Source of the DNA: Bacteroidota bacterium
GTDB lineage: Bacteria; Bacteroidota; Ignavibacteria; Ignavibacteriales; Melioribacteraceae
Assembly (NCBI GenBank): GCA_018818065.1
Contig: JAHISV010000007.1
Location: 236,519 to 300,518 of the forward strand
DNA length: 64,000 bases
Reading direction: 5' to 3'
Numbering within the stretch: position 1 is the stretch's first letter; the number at the start of each line of letters is the position of its first letter. The position numbers were made by a program, and so were the translations under genes. Of the stretch, positions 55,062 to 61,362 are shown piece after piece. The notes under the pieces were generated by a model. It had not been told where the DNA came from and made no database searches. It saw only the letters and a program-made list of their open reading frames with translations.

Positions 55062-56110
55062 AAAGTATAAAATTTATTTAATGAAATATTTACTGATACT
55101 TTCGCTTTACTCTTTTCAATTGAAAATGAATACTGATCTTTGAAAACAAATTCCAATCTTCTTTTCACATTCTCAATCCCTTTACCTGTACCTGGTATAT
55201 AATCCTTGTCATCACGTTCATACCAGGAACCAGAATTTGATATTTGAATATTCAGTGATTTATCTTGCAAGACTACAGCTCGAATTTGAATTCTTAACTC
55301 AGCATCACTTGTTTCCATACCATACTTTACTGCGTTATCGACTAAGGGATTAAGCAAAAAATTGGGAATAGGATATTCTTCAGCTGAAGGATCAATACTA
55401 ATTTCAATTATTAGTCGCTCACCGTACCTAACCTTTTCGATATCAAGATAATGTTTGATGAAATACACTTCATCCTTTAGAGGTATCTCTTCCTCTTCAA
55501 CTGTCAAAGTGTGCCTTAAAAGCTCGGATAATTCTGTTATCATAATTTCAGCTTTCTTTAACTCGCCCTTTCTCACCAGGGCACGTAATGAACTGTGAGC
55601 ATTAAAAATAAAATGTGGGTTTAACTGGTATCTAAGCATCTGAAATTGTGAACTCTGAGCCATCAAATAAGCTTTCTCAGTCTGTTCCTTTTGTTGTATC
55701 CAATTGAACCTAAAATTTACAGCTAGGTACAATGAACTGTAAGTGATAAATAAAATACCATTAAGAAATATGAATCCCACATAACCAGGTAAAGTCAATT
55801 GTATTGGCAAATTCCTTAGATAAGTATTTAATAACTGTATAAATAAGAACCAGATGCTTGCTGCCATTATAGATATCAGGGTTACCAGTGAAATTACTTT
55901 GGGAAAGGGCATCTTTGTAATTTCAATTCTGACATATAAATAGTAAAGTGATAAGGAAATTAAAGAACCTAAGAACTGATGAATAGTTAAAATACCTATT
56001 TCCTTAGTGTTGAATCCAAAGTTATTTATTGAAAAATATACTGTAGTCAACCAGATAAAAATCCAGCCAATAGAATGAAAAATAATGAAATCTGGTTTTT
56101 TGTTATTCAT
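55031..56110 (-). CDS. LytS/YehU-type sensor histidine kinase
   Basis: 359 residues with four N-terminal TM helices (within about residues 10-135), then the His_kinase region with the phospho-acceptor motif SQFQMLRYQLNPHFIFNAHS, the N-box PNFLLNPLVDNAVKYGME and the G-box GTGKGIENVKRRLEF. Pairs with the adjacent LytTR regulator. No periplasmic sensor domain of size. The reading frame is AT-rich, as are its neighbours. Confidence 0.93.
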   Translation of the reverse strand: MNNKKPDFIIFHSIGWIFIWLTTVYFSINNFGFNTKEIGILTIHQFLGSLISLSLYYLYVRIEITKMPFPKVISLVTLISIMAASIWFLFIQLLNTYLRNLPIQLTLPGYVGFIFLNGILFITYSSLYLAVNFRFNWIQQKEQTEKAYLMAQSSQFQMLRYQLNPHFIFNAHSSLRALVRKGELKKAEIMITELSELLRHTLTVEEEEIPLKDEVYFIKHYLDIEKVRYGERLIIEISIDPSAEEYPIPNFLLNPLVDNAVKYGMETSDAELRIQIRAVVLQDKSLNIQISNSGSWYERDDKDYIPGTGKGIENVKRRLEFVFKDQYSFSIEKSKAKVSVNISLNKFYTLWIIPNSIRS

Positions 56111-56429
56111 AATATTTCTTAAATCTGGTTCTACTAGTCTTTTATTATCAGCAACAAGATAAAAAAAAACAGCAATGTTTTTTTCCCTTTAGCCGATATA
56201 ATTCCCCGCTCCCCGACCAGGTAAATGTAATATACAGGATTATCCTATATCTATCATTAAATAAATTCGGAAAGTGTCCAAACAATTTAGATACACAACA
56301 GACTCAAGTACTCCTGTGCCTCTTCAGTAAAAATAAATCTAGAAAATTTTCTATTCTTCCCCTTCAACCCACTTTTTTGAAATTGAAATCGATTTATAAA
56401 CATTAGAGTTAAGTGGTACAAGTAATTAG
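56111..56429. other. Intergenic region upstream of the sensor kinase
   Basis: About 320 AT-rich bases with no credible gene; presumably holds the kinase promoter (minus strand). A short minus-strand frame here has no features of a real gene. Confidence 0.4.
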
Positions 56430-56431
56430 TA

Positions 56432-56484
56432 GGTTCTTTGATAAGTTTGGGGTTGAGAGTAACTTCTGTGATAGCGGGTGCTAT
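56432..56484 (+). pseudogene. Fragment of the neighbouring MFS transporter gene
   Basis: About 53 bases nearly identical to the inside of the intact MFS gene at 57722-57775 (shared GGTTCTTTGATAAGTTTGGG and GTGATAGCGGGTGCTAT), with a one-base insertion that breaks the frame. It lies in the same orientation 1.3 kb upstream and directly before the tRNA-Cys fragment B. A duplication scar, not a functional gene. Confidence 0.85.
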
Positions 56485-56549
56485 CAAACGGCTGTAAGCT
56501 GTTGTAAAGTGATCAAAGGTCCCGCTAAAAATACTCGGGATAAACTCCA

Positions 56550-56660
56550 GTCTGCAAAAGCTTTATTCGTCGGTTTGAAGTGGCCTGTCCGCCGTAGTCT
56601 TTTTTACGGAGGCGGAACCGCTTGACTCAAAAAAAGCCCTTCGTTTTTTGAAGGGCTTTT
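56550..56660 (+). repeat. Decayed tRNA-Cys 3' half plus terminator, copy B
   Basis: GTCTGCAAAAGCTTTATTCG and the following ten bases match tRNA-Cys 53366-53395 at 28 of 30 positions, from the anticodon loop to the T-loop. A 38-base hairpin-rich insert (CCGCCGTA ... TACGGAGGCGG) then interrupts the T-loop, after which ACCGCTTGACTC and a terminator copy continue the tRNA-Cys 3' end. The copy lies about 3.1 kb from the intact tRNA. Confidence 0.85.
56632..56660 (+). terminator. Terminator copy in the tRNA-Cys fragment B
   Basis: Arms AAAAGCCCTTC / GAAGGGCTTTT with a seven-base loop, resembling the tRNA-Cys terminator. Bidirectional in form; may now end transcription of the convergent exported-protein gene (minus strand). 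Confidence 0.75.
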
Positions 56661-56721
56661 CTGTTTTAAAAACTAGTGTCAAACATGTTGCAAAATGTTC
56701 CAAGAGAAATCAAATCAATTA

Positions 56722-57219
56722 TTACTCAATTTCCGCAGGTTCTTCAAAAATAGAATCTTCCAGTATCGGCTCTTCCTCGTCCCGCTTTAAGGCTTCAATA
56801 ATTATCTGATATTTTTCTTTTCCTGCTGCCGGTGAGGCTGAAACACTTATTGTAACGCCAGTGCTGCGCATCTCAAACGTTTCTGTATCGAGAGTATCCA
56901 CTTTGTACCCGGTAGACAGACAGTCTTTTAGAAGGGTTTCCAGGGACTCTGTTGCCTTTTCCTTGGTTTCATATTTTAATGTTGCGTTTGCCTGGTATAT
57001 AGATTCGGAATTTGAAACAAAAGTATAATCCCTTACCGGTGTTTTGAAAAAAGTCATTACCATCTCAGGATCATTATTATCCTGGTAGGCTGGTTTGCCA
57101 TAATTTTTTATAGCATCAGTGATATTCTTGTTAATAAAAGTTTGGATGACAATGTTTTGAGCTTTTAGCATAATGGGCAGAAACAATAGCAATGCCATAA
57201 AAATCTTAATGGATTTCAT
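56722..57219 (-). CDS. Exported protein of unknown function
   Basis: 165 residues from ATG 57219 (AGAGG just upstream); the longer frame to 57306 would put extra residues before the signal peptide. Signal peptide KSIKIFMALLLFLPIMLKAQ, then a mature domain with NITDAIKNYGKPAYQDNNDP and a glutamate-rich C-terminus (EEPILEDSIFEEPAEIE). Family not recognised. Probably periplasmic or outer-membrane-associated. Divergent from the MFS gene. Confidence 0.7.
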   Translation of the reverse strand: MKSIKIFMALLLFLPIMLKAQNIVIQTFINKNITDAIKNYGKPAYQDNNDPEMVMTFFKTPVRDYTFVSNSESIYQANATLKYETKEKATESLETLLKDCLSTGYKVDTLDTETFEMRSTGVTISVSASPAAGKEKYQIIIEALKRDEEEPILEDSIFEEPAEIE

Positions 57220-57497
57220 GATAAACCTCTGATTTGGAAAAATTAATGAAATTGAGTTGGTTAACCCAGGATTGATTAAAATATTAATAGGAAATGTATT
57301 TTTCATTTTGTAAAAACATTAAAATTGACTGGTGATATTTTACAAGAAGTGCAAATCTTTTGCAACTTAATTTTTCAAAAGCCTCAATATTTCCGCACCG
57401 TTTTTTCTCATAAACAGTTCAAATGGCATAGTAATTAATCGGATAGATATCGTTAAATTTGCATCAATATTTTTTATTCTTGTAATTATCAGGCAAA

Positions 57498-58814
57498 ATG
57501 AAAAAATCCTTCTTCAGCATACCACGGTTTCCTTTCTTCTATGGGAATATTATCATTTTCAGTGGAATTATAGGGATTCTTGCCAGCACGCCCGGACAGA
57601 CAATAGGTGTTTCTGTATTTACAGATTTTTTAATCAGGGATCTTGGAATCTCGCGCGAAAATCTTAGTATCGCATACATGTTCGGCACATTAATGAGTTC
57701 TTTCGTTATCATTTACGTAGGCAGGTTCTTTGATAAGTTTGGGGCGAGAGTAACTTCAGTGATAGCGGGTGCTATGTTGGGTTTGTCATTATTCTATTTG
57801 TCAGCGGTTGAAAATATTGTCGGTTTTCTTAATGACATTTTCGGAGTGGCATTTTCCGAAACTATCACTTTCATCGTATTAGTCTTAGGGTTCTTCCTTA
57901 TTCGTTTTTTTGGGCAGGGGTCGCTAACCATGTCATCCAGAAATATGGTGATGAAATGGTACGAAAAACGTAGGGGTATGGCAAGCGCGGTAATGGGAAT
58001 TGCAATTTCATTCGGTTTTTCCTACGCTCCAAAATTTTTTGACACATTAATTTCAGCTTACTCCTGGCAGGTAACATGGCAGATACTGGCTGTAGGCATT
58101 GGTATCATTTTTGCGCTTTATGCTTTTTTCACCTTTCGGGATAATCCGCAAGGGTTTGGTTTGATACCTGACGGGAAGGAAATTGTTCAAAAGAAAAAGG
58201 ATGGAATAAAATATAAAGCGAACAAAGATTATACTTTGAAGGAAGCTAAAAGAAGTCTGAGTTTTTGGGTATTCAATCTTACACTAACTGTACAGGTACT
58301 TTATATTACAGCACTAACCTTTCATGTAGTGGATATTTTTAACGCAGCCGGAATGGACAGGAGCGAGGCAATAAATATTTTTCTTCCTTCTTCCATTGTA
58401 GCAGTAACCTTTCAGTTGGTAAGCGGATACCTGGCAGATTTTATTAAACTGAAATACCTTCTGTTTGTTCAGCTAATAGGAATGATCATCTCAATGACGG
58501 GACTCTACTTCCTTGCGGCAGGTTTCCCAATAGTATTAATAATAGTAGGAAACGGTGTTGCAAGTGGATTATATGGCGTGGTTTCTTCTGTTACGTGGCC
58601 CAGGTATTACGGCACAAAACATCTTGGTGAGATTTCCGGATTTAATATGAGTTGGATTGTTGCAGGCAGTGCTATCGGACCGTATCTATTCAGCCTATTA
58701 AAAGATTTTTCCGGGAGTTATGAACTATCGGGACTGGTCATGCTAATTATTACAATGGTGCTATTCATCCTGACATTTAAAGCCGATAATGTAAATTTGG
58801 CAAAACCCGAATAA
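57498..58814 (+). CDS. Major facilitator superfamily transporter
   Basis: 438 residues with 12 predicted TM helices. MFS loop motif GRFFDKFGARVTS between TM2 and TM3, and the central cytoplasmic loop (KEIVQKKKDGIKYKANKDYT). The opening FSGIIGILASTPGQTIGVSV resembles monocarboxylate/oxalate-formate-antiporter-like MFS members. Substrate not determinable. Part of its interior (57722-57775) is duplicated at 56432-56484. Confidence 0.9.
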   Translation: MKKSFFSIPRFPFFYGNIIIFSGIIGILASTPGQTIGVSVFTDFLIRDLGISRENLSIAYMFGTLMSSFVIIYVGRFFDKFGARVTSVIAGAMLGLSLFYLSAVENIVGFLNDIFGVAFSETITFIVLVLGFFLIRFFGQGSLTMSSRNMVMKWYEKRRGMASAVMGIAISFGFSYAPKFFDTLISAYSWQVTWQILAVGIGIIFALYAFFTFRDNPQGFGLIPDGKEIVQKKKDGIKYKANKDYTLKEAKRSLSFWVFNLTLTVQVLYITALTFHVVDIFNAAGMDRSEAINIFLPSSIVAVTFQLVSGYLADFIKLKYLLFVQLIGMIISMTGLYFLAAGFPIVLIIVGNGVASGLYGVVSSVTWPRYYGTKHLGEISGFNMSWIVAGSAIGPYLFSLLKDFSGSYELSGLVMLIITMVLFILTFKADNVNLAKPE

Positions 58815-58915
58815 TCCTTAATTTTTACTATCGCTAAATTCAGATCTTTAGAATGATTATGATTGCGTATCTGAACCTCTTAGCATAAACGAATGAATTT
58901 AAATACTAATCTTAT

Positions 58916-59587
58916 TTATTTCAAATATCCGTGTTCTTTCAAAAAAGTCATACCAATATTTCTTGCATTCTTTAACTCATTTAGGGTATGCGCATCGCTA
59001 TTTACATAAATATAGTGGCACTCACTCAAAACCAATTCCAGATTTTTCATATTTGTTTTATTATTTATCAGATTGACACAATTGAATTCCATTGGGATAT
59101 CGTATTTGTTGCACAACTCAATGATAGGCTTTATGTCGATGTAGTCCTGATAGTATACTGAACATGGGTGAGCCAAAAATGTAATTCGGTCACGGTATCT
59201 CTCAATGGCATTTAAATATCCTTCTGTTATACTTTTAGGATCTTCCTCATATGGTGGAGACGGATGCGAGGACAAAAGAATGAATTCAGAGGACTTCCCC
59301 TGAATGTCCATACTAACATCGCCTTTTGCATTCAATACATCAGCTTCGATTCCAAATACTACTTCAACTTCGTTATGAATGTTTTCCCACCGATTAATAA
59401 TATTGTAATATGTTTTTCGATGGAAGTCACGTTTATCGAGATATGCCTGACAATGATCAGTAATTGCAATCTTGGTGAGTCCAATCTCACCGGCATATTT
59501 TACAATCTCATCAATTGTATTCAACCCATCCGAAAAATTGAGGGAATGAATATGATAATCTTCTGTACCTGGATTAATGATTTCCAT
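58916..59587 (-). CDS. PHP-domain phosphoesterase (histidinol-phosphatase-like)
   Basis: 223 residues of the PHP fold: metal-binding YHIHSLNFSDG (near residue 11), ITDHCQAYLDKRDF, FGIEADVL, LLSSHPSPP, LAHPCSVYY and the end YVNSDAHTLNELKNARNIGM. Histidinol phosphatase, or a generic PHP phosphatase, is possible. No histidine-biosynthesis genes nearby, so a his role is not supported. Upstream neighbour is the ABM-domain gene, separated by 25 bases. Confidence 0.87.
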   Translation of the reverse strand: MEIINPGTEDYHIHSLNFSDGLNTIDEIVKYAGEIGLTKIAITDHCQAYLDKRDFHRKTYYNIINRWENIHNEVEVVFGIEADVLNAKGDVSMDIQGKSSEFILLSSHPSPPYEEDPKSITEGYLNAIERYRDRITFLAHPCSVYYQDYIDIKPIIELCNKYDIPMEFNCVNLINNKTNMKNLELVLSECHYIYVNSDAHTLNELKNARNIGMTFLKEHGYLK

Positions 59588-59612
59588 AATGTTTTTCTTC
59601 TGCCGAATTAAC

Positions 59613-59897
59613 CTAATTGAATGCTGTAAGTTTATGAACTTCTAATTCGAACATACCCTCTATTTTCTTAAAGCAATCGACAAAATGATCAGTTTTCATA
59701 TGTGCATTTAGAGTTTCCTCATTTTCCCAATTTTCATACAAAATCATTACAGATGGGTCTTCATTATCCTGATAGAACTTATAATCAATACAGCCATTTT
59801 CCTTCCTTGTAGGTTCCGCGAGACCTAATAATGTCATTTTAACTTCATCGAAATTATTAAGTAATTTGAATTTGGCAATGACAGTCAGGTATTGCAT
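59613..59897 (-). CDS. Antibiotic biosynthesis monooxygenase (ABM/YgiN-like) domain protein
   Basis: 94-residue single-domain ABM fold: LTVIAKFKLLNNFDEVKMTL, TRKENGCIDYKFYQDNEDPS and MILYENWENEETLNAHMKTD. Members are quinol monooxygenases or have unknown oxidoreductase roles. The dimeric ferredoxin-like fold is the safe call. It starts at ATG 59897 and is likely cotranscribed with the PHP gene. Confidence 0.9.
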   Translation of the reverse strand: MQYLTVIAKFKLLNNFDEVKMTLLGLAEPTRKENGCIDYKFYQDNEDPSVMILYENWENEETLNAHMKTDHFVDCFKKIEGMFELEVHKLTAFN

Positions 59898-59950
59898 AAA
59901 ATCTCCATTTAAGTGCCTATTTAGAGTTTAAAAGAATAATCCAAAACATT

Positions 59951-60013
59951 CGGAAAGAAGCCTAAGTCCTTTCTCAAAAGCTTTTAATTGCAATAATTTT
60001 AGTCTTCTTTCCG
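59951..60013. repeat. Long inverted repeat downstream of the phytase gene
   Basis: Ten-base arms CGGAAAGAAG (59951-59960) and CTTCTTTCCG (60004-60013) separated by 43 bases. It may be a large stem or weak terminator of the phytase gene; there is no good T-run. Confidence 0.4.
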
Positions 60014-60064
60014 ATGTCAGCCGGTATCCAAGGCTTGGTTACTCTCCTTCATATTCGGCTCAGC

Positions 60065-61171
60065 TTATTCGGATTTGTTTTCACTTATAATGTCATTCCA
60101 ATTGTAGATTTGGAAAGTTCTATTGTCGGACATTGCAACAAAAATTCCATTCGGAAATTTGGGACCCAAATTTACATTTGTTACTTCTGAGCCATCGCTG
60201 TTATTTGTAGAAACATCAACAATCTTGATTAGTTTATGGATGTGCGGCATTGCAGGTTCATTATCTTCAGGATCTTCCGGATCGATAATAGCTGCTCTTC
60301 CTTCTCTCGGATAAATCCGGAAACGATTCGCGCTTTGATCGGAGACCAAAATATACCCGGTTTTATCGTCAATACAATAAACAGAAATGCCTTCATTGTC
60401 CTCAAGGTAATCCTGCGTGTAGATTATTCCTAATTCCTTGTCAGCGTCAGGTGCATCCGGATCAGCTAAATATTTTCTAATTCCATATTGTTCATCTGAA
60501 TAGTAAACATAGCCCAACTGATCGTCAACCGCGATTGATTCGATCTCTTTTATTCCACTATAAGCCCCGAATTCGCGCACTTTTGTTCCTTTTACAACAC
60601 CCTTTCCGTCATCCTCCAAAAGGTATTGCCACAAATATGTCCCGTTTGTCGGACCATCTTTTCTGCTGACTATAGCATAAATGGCATTGTCTGAGGGTCT
60701 TTTATATAAAGAAATACCCATGGGCGCTCTTAACTCTTCGCCTACAAAAACTTCAATAGAGCCAATTAGATTCATATCAGGCAGGCTGAAAACCAAAATA
60801 GAATTTGTAATTCTTTCAGTCACAACAGCAATGTCAGTTGGTGTATCACCAACCATTAAGCCATATTCTACATCCACATTATTCGGGCGCTGAATATTTT
60901 TCACTGTTTTTGCCTCATCAATTTTCCCCTCTAAATCGTAGACATAAAGGCCACCATCAATATCTTTATCAGTACCAATTATCAGGCTTTTTTCAGGGTC
61001 GTTCTGGTTTATCCAGATAGCAGGATCATCTGTGTCGTGAGCTACAGGTTGAGTAACAACAACGGGTTGAATAACATTGGAAGAAGATGTGGGTTTGTTT
61101 TCACAGCCCACGAATACAATTGTTATTATTAGAACTCTAAGAAAACCACCTAAAAAATCACGATTTTTCAT
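60065..61171 (-). CDS. Beta-propeller phytase (lipoprotein)
   Basis: 368-residue secreted phytase of the calcium-dependent six-bladed propeller family, releasing phosphate from phytate. Lipobox FVGC near residue 23. The diagnostic HDTDDPAIWINQNDPEKSLI lies at about 45-64, followed by GTDKDIDGGLYVYDLEGKI and VDVEYGLMVG. Many Asp/Glu residues typical of Ca sites. Divided from the TonB receptor gene by a 191-base gap with a terminator. Pairing of such phytases with TonB receptors is known in other Gram-negatives. Confidence 0.92.
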   Translation of the reverse strand: MKNRDFLGGFLRVLIITIVFVGCENKPTSSSNVIQPVVVTQPVAHDTDDPAIWINQNDPEKSLIIGTDKDIDGGLYVYDLEGKIDEAKTVKNIQRPNNVDVEYGLMVGDTPTDIAVVTERITNSILVFSLPDMNLIGSIEVFVGEELRAPMGISLYKRPSDNAIYAIVSRKDGPTNGTYLWQYLLEDDGKGVVKGTKVREFGAYSGIKEIESIAVDDQLGYVYYSDEQYGIRKYLADPDAPDADKELGIIYTQDYLEDNEGISVYCIDDKTGYILVSDQSANRFRIYPREGRAAIIDPEDPEDNEPAMPHIHKLIKIVDVSTNNSDGSEVTNVNLGPKFPNGIFVAMSDNRTFQIYNWNDIISENKSE

Positions 61172-61304
61172 AAGATTACTCCATACAATTTTGAATGCAG
61201 ATTATGTTGTTGCCATAAATTATTTTGATAATTGGACTAACTAGTATTATTGTTATTTGTCTATACAAATATACATAAAGACTATAAAGCAGACAAGATT
61301 TTTC

Positions 61305-61335
61305 TAAAAAACCCAGCGCCTCGCATTGAGGCGCT
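61305..61335 (-). terminator. Terminator of the TonB-dependent receptor gene
   Basis: Minus-strand arms AGCGCCTC / GAGGCGCT with a five-base loop, then GGGTTTTTT, 28 bases after the receptor stop. It may attenuate rather than abolish read-through into the phytase gene. Confidence 0.85.
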
Positions 61336-61362
61336 GTTACTTGAATAGTCGAACTAATGAAC

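Noticed and set aside
56413..56625. 70-codon frame with RFFDKFG
   Set aside because: A chance frame through the decayed MFS fragment and tRNA-Cys fragment; the MFS part is out of its proper frame after an indel.
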